Assembly: GCA_037045455.1 (NCBI GenBank)
Contig: JBAOIN010000010.1
Span: 3,560-67,559 of the forward strand
Origin: JADKAV01 sp037045455
Lineage (GTDB): Bacteria; Actinomycetota; Actinomycetes; S36-B12; UBA10799
DNA: 64,000 bases
Reading direction: 5' to 3'
Under the pieces are notes generated by a model. The model did no database searches and was not told where the DNA came from. It worked only from the letters and a program-made list of their open reading frames with translations. Each line of letters begins with the position of its first letter. Within the stretch, counting starts at the first letter, position 1. Below are positions 35,801 through 45,750 of the stretch, piece by piece. The position numbers and the translations under genes are program-made.

Positions 35801-35890
35801 CGATCGGTGAGCATTCCGGGCATCCGTGAGCCCCGCGGGCGGGGTTTGGGCGTCCGGCGTGCTCACCGATGCCCAGAGTGCTCACCGATT
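35801..35890. repeat. Palindromic repeat (family P5, copy 1)
   Basis: Left arm GATCGGTGAGCATTCCGGG plus CATCCGTGAGC, right arm the near-perfect inverse (GCTCACCGATGCCCAGAG, TGCTCACCGATT); about 28-base arms around a 30-base GC-rich loop containing GGGGTTTGGGCG. Between menJ (3' end) and nuoA (5' end). Homologues at 47452, 59205, 62391 and a diverged one at 44694. Confidence 0.85.
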
Positions 35891-35989
35891 CCAGCTTCAC
35901 GATCCGGGTAGACGGCCGAGCCGTTTGATAGACAACGGCGCAATCTCACAAGCGCGGCCCGAACGGGCGGGCACGGCCGTGGCACCTGG

Positions 35990-37279
35990 TCAGGCGCTCG
36001 GGGCGATCCTGGACAGGGCGTTGATGACCCGGTCGCTGGCATCGCCACCACGCGGGTCAGTGAGGTTGGCCAGCAGCTTGAGTGTGAAGCGCATCAGCCG
36101 CTTGCGGGGCAGCCCGTACTTCGTGGCCAGCCGCATGACCTCCGGGTGACCGATCAGTCCGACGAAGTACCGGCCCAGCGTGTAGTAGCCGCCGTAGGTG
36201 TCCTGCAGCGCCTTCTGGTAGCCGTAAAGCACCTGCTCGCGGCTGGCCGGGGTCGGCCGGGCCAGCGCCTGGGCGATGAACTCGCTGGCAAGCGCCCCGG
36301 ACTCCATCGCGTACGCGATGCCCTCGCCGTTGAACGGGTTGACCATGCCGCCGGAGTCCCCCACGAGCAGCAGTCCGCGGCCGTAGTGCGGCTGCCGGTT
36401 GAAGCCCATCGGCAGTGCCGCGCCGCGCACAGGTTGGGTCATGTTCTCGGTCCGGAAACCCCACTGCTCTGGAGTCTGGTCCAACCAACGGGTCAGCAGG
36501 TCTTTGTAGTCGACGTTCTGGAATGCGTCGGAGGTGTTGAGGATGCCCAAGCCGACGTTGACCGTCCCGTCTCCGACGCCGAAGATCCAGCCGTAGCCGG
36601 GCAGCAACTTGTCGCCGTCCCACAACTCCAGCCAGGACTCCAGCCAGTCGTCGTTCGTGCGCGGGCTGCGGTAGTAGGTGCGCACGGCCACCCCCATCGG
36701 GCGGTCGTCGCGTTTCGTACGGCCCATGGCCAGGGCGAGCCGGCTGCTGTTGCCGTCCGCGGCCACGACCAGCGGCGCCAGGTAGCGGTACTCGGGTCCG
36801 ACCTTGCGCCCCTTCTCGTCGGTCGCGCGCGCGGTCACCCCGATCAGTTCGCCAGTCCGCTCGTCGAACAGCGGACCGGTGACGTGGGTCTGCTCCTGCA
36901 GGTCGGCACCGGCCTTCGCGGCCTGCCGGGCGAGCACCTCGTCGAAGTGAGAACGGGGGTCCACAAGGCTGTAGTTGGGGAAACTACTCAGTTCCGGCCA
37001 CGGGAGTTCGAGGGTGTGGCCGCCGCCGACTATGCGCAAGCCCTTGGAGTGCAACCAACCGGCCTGCTCGCTGGTGTCGATACCCATAGCGATCATTTGC
37101 TTGACCGCCCGCGGCGTCAGCCCGTCGCCGCAGACCTTGTCGCGCGGAAACGCCGTCTTCTCCAGCAGGGCGACCGACAGTCCGGATTGGGCCAGGTGGT
37201 AGGCCGTGGTCGAGCCCGCCGGGCCCGCACCGACGACGATGACGTCGGCATGACGGTCGGTACTTGGGAAGCCGTGCAC
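35990..37279 (-). CDS. menJ: Geranylgeranyl reductase family flavoprotein, MenJ-like
   Basis: 429 residues from GTG 37279. FAD-binding GAGPAGSTTAYHLAQSG near 17, KVCGDGLTPRAVKQM near 48, and GLLLVGDSGGMVNPFNGEGI near 300, the hallmarks of this family. In Mycobacterium tuberculosis the homologue at the same relative place (Rv0561c, MenJ) saturates one isoprene unit of menaquinone. The position next to menG and nuo supports the same job. A lipid-modifying reductase acting on other polyprenyls is the alternative. TAGAAT box sits six bases before the start. Confidence 0.85.
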   Translation of the reverse strand: MHGFPSTDRHADVIVVGAGPAGSTTAYHLAQSGLSVALLEKTAFPRDKVCGDGLTPRAVKQMIAMGIDTSEQAGWLHSKGLRIVGGGHTLELPWPELSSFPNYSLVDPRSHFDEVLARQAAKAGADLQEQTHVTGPLFDERTGELIGVTARATDEKGRKVGPEYRYLAPLVVAADGNSSRLALAMGRTKRDDRPMGVAVRTYYRSPRTNDDWLESWLELWDGDKLLPGYGWIFGVGDGTVNVGLGILNTSDAFQNVDYKDLLTRWLDQTPEQWGFRTENMTQPVRGAALPMGFNRQPHYGRGLLLVGDSGGMVNPFNGEGIAYAMESGALASEFIAQALARPTPASREQVLYGYQKALQDTYGGYYTLGRYFVGLIGHPEVMRLATKYGLPRKRLMRFTLKLLANLTDPRGGDASDRVINALSRIAPSA

Positions 37280-37285
37280 GACCCG

Positions 37286-37291
37286 ATTCTA
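37286..37291 (-). promoter_or_regulatory. Leaderless -10 box of menJ
   Basis: TAGAAT, six bases, GTG 37279. Confidence 0.65.
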
Positions 37292-37346
37292 GGTGGTGGC
37301 GGTTTGACCCGCAGACGCGTGTGGTGCTGCCGACGTCCCGTCGCGA

Positions 37347-37420
37347 TTTGTCGCGTTGTTGCCCCGGCTGTTGCGTTGTCGTCACGACACGCCGAGGTTT
37401 GCGACGACAACGCAACAAAA
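37347..37420. repeat. 75-bp inverted-repeat unit (family P2)
   Basis: Begins TTTGTCGCGTTGTTGCC, centre CACGACACGCCGAGG, ends GACGACAACGCAACAAA. Best-conserved with the copy at 53497-53573. Lies between the lipoprotein gene end and the menJ promoter. Confidence 0.8.
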
Positions 37421-37438
37421 CTGCTGCCGGATCGGGGC

Positions 37439-38098
37439 CTACGCGGCCGGTGACTCCGAGGCGGCTGCGGCATCACCGCTGACCTGGAACGAGTTCACCA
37501 TTTGCTCGAACGTCGGCTGCAACTCCGACCACCGGTCGGTGGCCCCTTGGGTCAGCAACTGGAACTCCAGATCCCCGTCGAACAGGAAGTACAACGTGGA
37601 GGTCATCGGCGTGCCCTCGACGGTGAACGTCGCGTCGGCCTGATAGCCCTTGAGGCCGTTGACCTCGGTGCTGACCAGTTCGGAGATCTGCATGTCCTGG
37701 CTGGACTGCTCCAACTGCGGGATGACGTTCTGCTCGAGTTCCGTGGCTACCTGGTCGAGGTTCTCGTCGGTGATCTCGGTGTTCAGCTGATAGGTGTTCA
37801 CCACGAACGCGTCACGGTACTGCCCGCCCACCTGCGTGCCTTCAGTGTCGAAGACCGCGACCGTGTCCGCGGACGAGGCGCTGCTCTGGGCGTCCCAGGT
37901 CGTGTCGCTCTTCTCCTCGAATGGCGGGGCGTACTGGAAACTGAATCCGTACTGGTCACTGGTGTACGTCGTGGCGTTGGCGGGCGCGGACTGCTGTGCC
38001 GAAGCGTTGGCACTGCTGTCGCTGGTCGCCTCACCCCCGGACGAACAGCCGCCGAGCCCGATCACCAATGCCAGTCCTGCAATTGCGATTGCACGCAT
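37439..38098 (-). CDS. Putative lipoprotein, PsbP/DUF1795-like
   Basis: 219 residues from ATG 38098 (GGAGGC upstream). Signal peptide with lipobox LGGC near residue 18, then a Ser/Ala-rich linker and a globular part with TSDQYGFSFQYAPPF and EVNGLKGYQADATF, which resembles the PsbP/DUF1795 fold. Anchored outside the membrane; function unknown. Sits 20 bp after the menG stop on the same strand, so it may be cotranscribed with menG. Confidence 0.75.
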   Translation of the reverse strand: MRAIAIAGLALVIGLGGCSSGGEATSDSSANASAQQSAPANATTYTSDQYGFSFQYAPPFEEKSDTTWDAQSSASSADTVAVFDTEGTQVGGQYRDAFVVNTYQLNTEITDENLDQVATELEQNVIPQLEQSSQDMQISELVSTEVNGLKGYQADATFTVEGTPMTSTLYFLFDGDLEFQLLTQGATDRWSELQPTFEQMVNSFQVSGDAAAASESPAA

Positions 38099-38118
38099 GT
38101 AAGCCTCCAGAGTTTTGT

Positions 38119-38809
38119 TCAGGCTAGCGCCCGATGCAAGGCGACGATGCCTCCAGAAAGGTTGCGCCACGCAACACGTTTCCAACCAGCGTCGCCGATC
38201 ATGCGGGCCAGACCGGCCTGGTCGGGCCAGGCGGCGATGGATTCAGCGAGGTACTCGTAGGCGCTGGCGTTGCTGGAGACCCGCGCAGCGATGGCCGGCA
38301 GCGCTTTCATCAGGTACTCCTGGTAGATCGTCCGGAACGGCGGCCAGGTCGGCGAGGAGAACTCGCAGACCACCAAGATCCCGCCCGGGCGGGTCACCCG
38401 CCGCATCTCGCGCAGGCCGGCAGCGGGGTCGTGGATGTTGCGCAGGCCGAACGAGATCGTGGCCGCGTCGAAGCTGGCGTCGGCGAATGGCAGGGCCATC
38501 CCATCACCCGCAACGAACGGCAAGTGGGGCAGACGCTGGCGACCGACCTGCAGCATCCCGAGCGAGAAGTCGCACGGCACTACCTGCGCCCCGCGGGCGG
38601 CGAACGCGTCGCTGCTGGTGCCCGGTTCCCGCCGCGAGATCGAGTACTCGCATGCCAGGCTCCACACCGAGCGCATCGGCCACCAACCGCCGCCAGGTCC
38701 GGGTCCGGCCCAGCGCGAGCACGTCGTTGGTGAGGTCGTACCGGGACGCGACCCGGTCGAACATCGCGGCCACCTCGGGCGGCTGCTTGTCCAAATCGGC
38801 TCGGCTCAC
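38119..38809 (-). CDS. menG: Demethylmenaquinone methyltransferase (frame disrupted once)
   Basis: About 229 residues from GTG 38809 after removing one base near 38622. C-methylates demethylmenaquinone with SAM, the last ring step. UbiE/MenG motifs: FDRVASRYDLTNDVLALG near 18, SAM loop LDLAAGTGTSSDAFAARG (restored), and ISFGLRNIHDPAAGLREM. Divergent from menF across a 228-bp gap holding a repeat remnant. Confidence 0.92.
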
Positions 38810-38851
38810 GCTGGACAGTGTGACATCACCGGACTGACCGGCCAGCCCCGG

Positions 38852-38889
38852 GGTTTTGTCGTGCAGTTGCCCACGCCGTCGTGACGTAG
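38852..38889. repeat. Half-length remnant of family P2
   Basis: GGTTTTGTCGTGCAGTTGCC and CACGCCGTCGTGACG match the first half of the units at 53497 and 37347. The second half is missing. In the menG/menF divergent region. The rest of that gap shows nothing further apart from the menF -10 box. Confidence 0.5.
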
Positions 38890-39025
38890 CCGCGACCCGC
38901 CGGATGAGGGTGGAGCTGTTTGGAGCCAAACGTGACGTCGGGACGTGACGCAGATCGCGGAACGTGATCGCTCGTGGTTCCTTAAGGCAGCAGAACCCGC
39001 ACGGGCGCAGTGGCGCCGCTCGCCC

Positions 39026-39031
39026 TACCCT
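39026..39031 (+). promoter_or_regulatory. Leaderless -10 box of menF
   Basis: TACCCT, six bases, GTG 39038. It decides the start over the upstream in-frame GTG at 38945. Confidence 0.6.
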
Positions 39032-39037
39032 GAACAG

Positions 39038-40226
39038 GTGACAGGACAGCCACCGGTGGTGACGACGCGCTTCGTCGAGCCCGCCGATCTGCTGGACCTC
39101 ATTCCTCCCAAGGTCGCCCCGCTCACCTGGATCCACGAGGGTGAGGGACTGGTCGGCTGGGACGTGGCCGCCACCACGACTGTGCGCGGGCCGGAGCGGT
39201 TCGCGCGGGCACAACGCTGGTGGGCCCGGTTCTGCGAGGCCGCCCAGATCGACGACGAGGTCATGGCGCCCGGAACGGGACCGGTGGCGTTCGCTTCGTT
39301 CGCGTTCGACGCCGATGCCGAATCCGTGGTCACGATCCCTGGGACGATCGTCGGACAGCGAGACGGCAAGGCCTGGATCACGAAGATCACCCCGAGCCAG
39401 CCGATGCCGCAGCTTGCGTCCCAGTCGAGTCAAGTGCCGGTCGCCCAGCGCGAACACTACGAGCGGTTGGTCGCCGACGCGGTCCGAGAGATCACCGCCG
39501 GGCTGTTCGACAAGGTCGTCCTGGCCCGGGGTGAACGCGTCGCCGGCGAGGTCGATGTGCATCGCACGCTTGCGCCGGCTGGCCGATCGCTATAGCGATT
39601 GTTGGACGTTCAGCGTGCATGGACTGGTCGGCGCCACCCCGGAGCTGCTCGTGCAACGCACCGGCGAGCAGGTCATGTCGCGGGTGCTGGCTGGCACGGT
39701 CCCGCGGTCCAGCGACGAGGCCGAGAGCGGCGAACTGGCCAGCGGCATGGTCGCCTCGCAGAAGGCCCGCGAGGAGCATGCCTATGCCGTCATGTCCGTC
39801 GCACAGGCACTCGGCACGCATTGCACGGATCTCTTCGTCCCGAACGAACCCCGGGTGCTGCGGCTGGCCAACGTGCAGCACCTGGCCACCGATGTTCACG
39901 CGATGCTGGTCGACGACACCTCGGTCGTGGCCATCGCCGGCGCGTTGCATCCCACTGCGGCCGTCTGCGGCACTCCCACCGAGCGCGCGCTGCAGTACAT
40001 CCTGAGCCGCGAGGGTTTGGCGCGCGGCCGCTACGCCGGTCCGGTCGGATGGTTCGACGCCAATGGCGACGGTGAGTTCGGGATCGCATTGCGGTGCGGG
40101 CAACTCACCGACGGCGCGATCGATCTGTTCGCGGGCTGCGGCATCGTGGCCGGTTCGGATCCCGCCTCCGAATTCGAGGAGTCCCAGTCCAAACTGGCCG
40201 CGATGCGCTGGGCGCTCGGGGATTGA
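39038..40226 (+). CDS. menF: Isochorismate synthase (frame disrupted once)
   Basis: About 395 residues after removing one base near 39570. Converts chorismate to isochorismate, entry to menaquinone synthesis. Chorismate-binding domain: KVVLARGERVAGEVD, FSVHGLVGATPELLV, SRVLAGTVPR, and FAGCGIVAGSDPASEFEES near the C-terminus. An entC-type salicylate/siderophore role is the alternative, but the surrounding men genes argue for menaquinone. Confidence 0.9.
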
Positions 40227-40227
40227 G

Positions 40228-40286
40228 TTCACCGTTTGGTGGAAACCGCACCCTTCCGAACGGTGCAGGATTGTCCAAACGGTGAA
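40228..40286. repeat. Nested palindrome (family P6, copy 1)
   Basis: Outer arms TTCACCGTTTGG and CCAAACGGTGAA (12-bp perfect) enclose an inner near-palindrome GCACCCTTCCGAACGGTGC. Begins 1 bp after the menF stop, between convergent genes. Homologue at 50122-50192. Confidence 0.8.
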
Positions 40287-40321
40287 GCGAGCCTAATTAA
40301 GCGTTTGCAAGTGGGGCCTGC

Positions 40322-41857
40322 TCAGCCCACCCGATTCAACAACCCGAGATCCCCTTCGGACTCCTCCAACTGCAACGTTCCGCGCTTCAGGTCGAACGTG
40401 ACGCCACTGATAAATCCGGGCGGCATCACGCTGTGCTGGCTGTTGACGGCGCGGTAGGAGAACACGTCCCCGCTCCAATGCCGCAGCGGCAGCACCAACC
40501 CGTGCTTCTCCGGTCCCAGGTGCAGCACGAGACGCTTGCCCTGCGTACTCACCTTCGCCGTGCCCGTGTAGTCGTTGCGGTAGCTACCCACGTACCGGCT
40601 GAGCGCCGCCGCGGGCTTCGGGTTGGCAGGGCGGGGCTTGCCATTGACAGTGCGGTTGGGCGTGGTGAACGGCGCGAAGGCCGGCTTGAATACCGCGAGC
40701 CAGTCCTTGGTCACCGCGCCGGTCTCGGCGACGTCCGCGAACGACTCGACGATGGCCTCCGGCACGCCGATCGGCCAACCGTTGGTCAGGACGACCAAGC
40801 CGAGGTCCAGATCGGGGATCATCATGATCCGGGTGGCCGCGCCCGCCGAGAACGCGCCGGAGTGCGTCCAGCGCACGCGGCCGGTGGCGTCAGTGCCCGT
40901 ATCGATGCCGAGTGCGTACCCGGAGACCTTCGTCGCGTCGTCGGCAGCCGCCGACGTCCGGATCTGCAAAGAGCGGGCCTCCCGCAGCGGGCCGGCCTTC
41001 ACGACCCGCTTGCCGTCGAACTTCCCGGTCGCCAGTTCCATCCGCAGCCACTTCGCCATGTCCAGCACAGTGCTGCTGGCACCTCCGGCCGGCGCCTGGG
41101 CGTCCGGTTCGCGCTCCGAGGTGATCCACGTGCCACTGCCGCTCTGTTGGTGCAAAGTGGCCCGGTTCTTGCGGGCCACATAGTCCTTGTGCCGGTAGGA
41201 CGTGTGCTTCATCCCCAGCGGGTTGAAGATCATCTTGTCGGCCAGCTTCTCCCATGTCGTTCCCGCTGCTTCGGCAGCCGCCTCGCCGCCGGTCGTCAGC
41301 CCGAAGTTGCTATAGGAGTAGCTGATCCGGAACGGCGACAGCGGGGCGTAGCGCAGCCGCTTGATGATCGTGTTGCGGGAGAAGCCATAGGACTCCAGTT
41401 CATTGCCGACCAGTCCGGGCAAGCCGCTGCGGTGGGAGTACATGTCGGCGACCGTTGCCTTGCGGGTCACATACCGGTCGGAGAGTTTGAAGTCGGGCAG
41501 GAACTTGCGGACCGGGTCCTCCCACTTCAGCTTCCCCTTGCCCACGGCAGCCGCAACGACAGCCGCACCCAGCGGTTTGGACACCGATGCGAGCTGGAAC
41601 ACCGTGTCGGTCGTGACGGGCTCCTTGGTCGTGACGCTGCGCACGCCGAAGCCGTGGCTGTAGACAACCTTGTCGTTGTGCACGACTGCGACGGCGATCC
41701 CGGGCACGCCAGTGCGCTGCTGCATCTGCTCGACGATGCCCGGCAGCGCGTCGATGGCTTCGTCGATGTGGCTGTCCGCCGCCTGCGCAGGCGGCGCGAT
41801 CAGCAGACCTCCCAGGACACCCGCCGACAGACCCAAGGAGATAGTTGAACGCAGCAT
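40322..41857 (-). CDS. Secreted serine hydrolase, beta-lactamase class C/esterase family
   Basis: 511 residues with an N-terminal signal peptide (about 1-26, ending AQAA). Catalytic SxxK motif ASVSKPLG near 92 and YSN (ISYSYSNFG) near 178 are intact. The third motif region is HSGAFSAGAA near 330. A C-terminal DUF3471-type beta domain follows from about 425. Such proteins are D-Ala-D-Ala peptidases, esterases or beta-lactamases; the substrate cannot be assigned. Interrupts the men cluster. Confidence 0.87.
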   Translation of the reverse strand: MLRSTISLGLSAGVLGGLLIAPPAQAADSHIDEAIDALPGIVEQMQQRTGVPGIAVAVVHNDKVVYSHGFGVRSVTTKEPVTTDTVFQLASVSKPLGAAVVAAAVGKGKLKWEDPVRKFLPDFKLSDRYVTRKATVADMYSHRSGLPGLVGNELESYGFSRNTIIKRLRYAPLSPFRISYSYSNFGLTTGGEAAAEAAGTTWEKLADKMIFNPLGMKHTSYRHKDYVARKNRATLHQQSGSGTWITSEREPDAQAPAGGASSTVLDMAKWLRMELATGKFDGKRVVKAGPLREARSLQIRTSAAADDATKVSGYALGIDTGTDATGRVRWTHSGAFSAGAATRIMMIPDLDLGLVVLTNGWPIGVPEAIVESFADVAETGAVTKDWLAVFKPAFAPFTTPNRTVNGKPRPANPKPAAALSRYVGSYRNDYTGTAKVSTQGKRLVLHLGPEKHGLVLPLRHWSGDVFSYRAVNSQHSVMPPGFISGVTFDLKRGTLQLEESEGDLGLLNRVG

Positions 41858-41930
41858 TTTCGTACCCTGCCATGAGAACGATCACTTGACCAGCCTTTGA
41901 CGCAGACCCGTTGCCTGTGCCGGACAGGCG

Positions 41931-43679
41931 TCAGCGCAGCGCCGCGCGAACCTGCCTGTGCAGTTCCACCTCGCGTCCACGATCGACAGGACCCACCACC
42001 ACCGCCCTGATCCCCGAACCAGGCAGCGCCTGCCGCAGACTATCGTGAACCGGCACGCCATGAGCGGCGAGCAATGCCCGCAGGTCGGTACCGGTAGGCG
42101 TGCCGAACACCCGCTCGTAGACGTCGGCGAACGCCGGAGCCGCCTGTTCCAACGACCCGAAGATGCCACCGCCGTTGTTGTCGACCACCACGAGGACCAG
42201 GTCAGGCACAGGTTCGTCGGGGCCGATCACCAGTCCGTTCTGGTCGTGCAACAGGGCCAGATCGCCGAGCAGCGCGAAAGCCAGGCCGCCGCCGACGCTC
42301 TGATGCGACAGCGCTGCGCCGATTGCCGTGGACACCAGCCCGTCGATGCCATTCACACCCCGATTGGCCAGGACTCGTGGCGGATCGGGCCGGACGGACG
42401 CCACAGCCTCCAGATCGCGAATGCTGCGGGAGGACGCGACGAAGACGAGGTCCTCGGTGCCGGCGGCCTGCCAGACATCATGCGCCACGTGCAGTCCGGT
42501 CGGGGCGGGGTCGGAGGCCAGCACTTTCTCCACTGCGCGCTGGGCGGCAGCATCCGACATCAGCCAGCTGTCCAGCCAGTCGCTGGCTTCCGGGACTTCG
42601 GCGGACTCGGGCGGCGCCGGCACGGAACCCAGCACCGCCCCGGCGGTCCGGGTGGGGTCCGGCCAGGAACCGGTGCGCTGGGTCTCGGCGTGCAGGTGCA
42701 CCGGCGCGCTGCGGACAGCCGCGAGCACACCGCGGCTCAACCCGATCTTGCCGATCGTGACGACGACCTCGGGAGTGTGCGCGTCGAGGAAGGCAGGGTC
42801 ACCGGCCAGCAGCGTGAAGTGCGCCAGCGTGTATTTGCCGGAGCGGGCGTTGCCCGAAGGCTCGCTGTGCAGCGGCCATCCGCATGCCTCGGACAGTTCC
42901 ACGGCCGCTGCGGCGTCGTCCGGATCGTCGATGTCGCCGACGATGACCAGACCACGGCTCGGCAGCGGACCATAGGCCAGGTCCTCCAGGATCTCGTCAA
43001 TGGGTTCCTGGACAGTGAGCATAAGCCGGCGCTCCAGCGTCCAGGCACGCATGACCTGCAAGGTCTCGCCGGTCTCGTCGACGAAGGGCTCGCTGTCATG
43101 GCCGTCCAGCGGTTCGATCCACGTGTCGTCGCCGTCCGGCACCAGCGGCTCCCGGAAGCCGATGTTGAGATGCACCGGACCGCGCTGCCACGGATGGTTC
43201 GCGATGACGAACGCCCGGGCCACGGTACTGCGCCAGTACGCGACCTGCCCCAGCCCGCCGTGCGGCGCCTCCATGTCGACGGACCATCGCACGACGCCGT
43301 CGAAGATGCGGACCTGGTCGATGGTCTGGTTGGCCCCCGTCTCGCGCAGTTCGGCGGGCCGGTCAGCCGTGATGACCAGCAGCGGCAGCGCACTGTGAAA
43401 CGCCTCCTGCACGGCCGGCGCGAGGTTGGCCACCGCGGTGCCCGACGTGGTGATCACGGGTACCGGGATGCCGCCGGACTTGGCCAGCCCGAGCGCGAGA
43501 AAACCGGCGCTGCGCTCGTCGATGCGCACGTGCAAGCGGATGTCACCGCGGTCATGCGCGCGGGCCGCTTCGATGGCCAGTGGTGCGCTGCGCGAGCCCG
43601 GCGCCAGGACCACGTCGTTGACCCCGGCGCGGACGAGTTCGTCGATGATCACACGGGCGGCAGCCGTCGACGGATTCAC
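41931..43679 (-). CDS. menD: SEPHCHC synthase (2-succinyl-5-enolpyruvyl-6-hydroxy-3-cyclohexene-1-carboxylate synthase)
   Basis: 582 residues from GTG 43679. TPP-dependent addition of 2-oxoglutarate-derived succinic semialdehyde to isochorismate. Motifs: DVVLAPGSRSAPLAI near 22, RIDERSAGFLALGLAK (catalytic Glu), RPAELRETGANQTIDQ, ANRGVNGIDGLVSTAIG, and the TPP/Mg loop LGDLALLHDQNGL with DNNGGGIF. Same strand as menC, 61 bp after it. Confidence 0.94.
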   Translation of the reverse strand: MNPSTAAARVIIDELVRAGVNDVVLAPGSRSAPLAIEAARAHDRGDIRLHVRIDERSAGFLALGLAKSGGIPVPVITTSGTAVANLAPAVQEAFHSALPLLVITADRPAELRETGANQTIDQVRIFDGVVRWSVDMEAPHGGLGQVAYWRSTVARAFVIANHPWQRGPVHLNIGFREPLVPDGDDTWIEPLDGHDSEPFVDETGETLQVMRAWTLERRLMLTVQEPIDEILEDLAYGPLPSRGLVIVGDIDDPDDAAAAVELSEACGWPLHSEPSGNARSGKYTLAHFTLLAGDPAFLDAHTPEVVVTIGKIGLSRGVLAAVRSAPVHLHAETQRTGSWPDPTRTAGAVLGSVPAPPESAEVPEASDWLDSWLMSDAAAQRAVEKVLASDPAPTGLHVAHDVWQAAGTEDLVFVASSRSIRDLEAVASVRPDPPRVLANRGVNGIDGLVSTAIGAALSHQSVGGGLAFALLGDLALLHDQNGLVIGPDEPVPDLVLVVVDNNGGGIFGSLEQAAPAFADVYERVFGTPTGTDLRALLAAHGVPVHDSLRQALPGSGIRAVVVGPVDRGREVELHRQVRAALR

Positions 43680-43740
43680 CCGACCACTGTGCCACGAGTG
43701 ACCACGCGCGAACTCCCCCGCTTGCGTCAAACAGCCCCAC

Positions 43741-44650
43741 CTAGACCGGCGATGAATCCGCCGCGGCGGCGATGCGGGTTCGCCAGTAGTCGAGGTCCTC
43801 GGCGACCGGCTCGAAGTCAGGCTGCGGGTAACCCGTGAACCGCATCCGGCCGGCATCGGGGAGTAGCGGCGGGCAGGTGTCGTCCAGCAACAGCGCGCCG
43901 GTGCCCAGGCCACATGCCAGCGGCGGTCGCGGCAGGGTGCAGGCCGCAGCGAGCCCGGCGGCCAACCCGATCGACGAGTCCAGTGCACTGGAGATCACCA
44001 CCGGCAGCCCGACCCGCTGCGCCACCGCCAGCGTCGCGGCCACGCCTCCCAGCGGTCCGACTTTGAGCACGGCCACGTCGGCCACCCGCGCCGCATCGTC
44101 GAATCGACGGTCGACCCGCAGCAGTTCGTCGGCGGCCAGCGGGACGTCGACCAAGGCCCGCAGTTGCGCCATCTCGTCGAACGTACGCACCGGTTGTTCC
44201 ACGTACTCCAGCCCGAAGTGACTCAGCGCCGAGATTCGTTCGGCCGCCTGCGCCACAGACCAGCCACCGTTCACATCGATCCGCAGCCGGGCGTCCGGGA
44301 GGGCAGCGCGGACAGCTGCGACCCGGCCGAGATCGTCGGGATCGCCCACCTTGATCTTGATGGTGCGGCAGCCGCTGGCAAGCGCCATCTCCGCCGCCTG
44401 CTCGGGTCCGACGGCGGGAACGATGGCGTTGACCTCCACCTCCACCCGGCACGGTTCGGGCCAGCCACCGTCGGCCTGCTCGATCGCCGCGGCCAGCCAG
44501 CGGGCATCGGCCGCGACCGAGTAGTCCGGGAACGGGGCGAACTCACCCCAGCCCCGCTCTCCTTCGATCAGGCAGCCCCGGCGCTCGAGGAGGTCGCGGA
44601 AACGCGTCCGCAGCCGCAGCCGGAAGGGGCGCAGCTCCCCGGTCGGTCAT
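43741..44650 (-). CDS. menC: o-Succinylbenzoate synthase (frame disrupted near start)
   Basis: About 302 residues. Enolase-superfamily dehydratase. N-terminal cap reads, after removing one base near 44638, MTDRELRPFRLRLRTRFRD with GWGEFAPFPDY. Barrel motifs: IKIKVGD (catalytic Lys), RIDVNGGWS, EYVEQPV, AADELLR and VLKVGPLGG. ATG 44650 lies six bases after a TAGCCT box. Divergent from menE. Confidence 0.9.
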
Positions 44651-44656
44651 GCGTTC

Positions 44657-44662
44657 AGGCTA
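44657..44662 (-). promoter_or_regulatory. Leaderless -10 box of menC
   Basis: TAGCCT, six bases, ATG 44650. Confidence 0.6.
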
Positions 44663-44693
44663 CGCGGGGGTTCGGGCCTGCCCCCCTTTCAGG

Positions 44694-44764
44694 CGTTAGA
44701 GCTTCCGACATGCGTTAGATGGATTTGTCCGTTTTGCCGCTAACGGATGTCGCAAGTTCTAACG
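44694..44764. repeat. Palindromic repeat, diverged member of family P5
   Basis: Arms CGTTAGAGCTTCCGACATGC-GTTAG and CTAACGGATGTCGCAAG-TTCTAACG (25 bases each, few mismatches). The layout repeats that of the P5 copies (a 5-base word, about 14 bases, the same word again), with GTTAG replacing GTGAG. In the divergent menC/menE gap. Confidence 0.75.
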
Positions 44765-44822
44765 GATGTCAATCCACCTGGTGCAAGTGCCGCGCTGCGG
44801 CGCGTCGGGGGACAATAGCCGG

Positions 44823-45750
44823 GTGTTCGACCTCCGAAGTGTCCGCGAGCGGCGAGCATTCTCGGTCGCTGGCGCGCCTCCTTCGGACCACGAGGTAGTG
44901 CTGCGTACCTCAGGCAGTTCGGCGACTGCGAAGTTCGTGGCACACACCTACGAGGCCGTGGAATGGGCAACCCGCACCTCTCGGCACGTGCTCGGGGACG
45001 ACGGCTGGCGCTGGTTGCTGATGCTGTCACCGGAGTCCACCGGCGGATTCATGACCGTGGCCCGCAGCGTGCCGGAACCACTGGTGTGGCCCGGGGTGGG
45101 CGGGCCCTTCGACGCTGCCGAGTTCGTCGACTGGTATCCCGGCGGCGCACAAGCCACGTCCCTGGTGAGCACACAGCTTGCCCGGCTGCTCGAGACTCCC
45201 GGAGGCCCGCAATTACTGGCATCGCTGCAGGTTGTGCTCGTCGGAGGCGGCCCGCTGCGCCCCGATGTTGCGTGAGCGCGCCGAAGCCCATGCGCTCCGC
45301 GTAGTCGCCACCTACGGCGCCACGGAGACGCTCGGCGGCATCGTGTACGACGGCGTCCCCTGGCCGGGCGTCAGCGTGAACCTGCGCGAGGGTGAGATCC
45401 GTCTGGACTCGCCGAGTCTGGCGGCGACCTACGTCCCGGGGCCGGCAATCCCGCGGCCGTGGGGCACCGGCGATCTGGGCCGCTGGCAGGACGGCCGGCT
45501 GCAGGTATTGGGCCGTCGCGACGACCAGGTCACGGTGAAGGGCGTGAATCGCCACCTGTGGGAGTACGAAGAGCAGGCGCTGGCCGAACCGGGGGTCACC
45601 GAGGCCGTGGCGGTCGCAGTGCCCGACACTCGCGACGGATACCGTGTGGTCGTGTTCGTCGAGGACGACACCCATCGGCTGCCCCGCCTGGACTCCGGGA
45701 AGCCGGACCGGCAGGAGTTGCTCAGGAGGGCACATGGCGACAGTCGCTGA
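44823..45750 (+). CDS. menE: o-Succinylbenzoate-CoA ligase (frame disrupted once)
   Basis: About 308 residues from GTG 44823 after removing one base near 45268; short for the family. ANL superfamily: P-loop variant RTSGSSATAKFV near 26, ATYGATETLGG, TGDLGRW, GRRDDQVTVKGV, and the catalytic Lys in LDSGKPDR near the C-terminus. Activates OSB as its CoA ester for MenB. GACAAT lies six bases before the GTG. Overlaps menA by 17 bp. Confidence 0.87.

Noticed and set aside
40228..40286. Intrinsic terminator of menF
   Set aside because: The hairpin is nested and has a second copy elsewhere, and no T-tract follows. A terminator role is not excluded but not supported.
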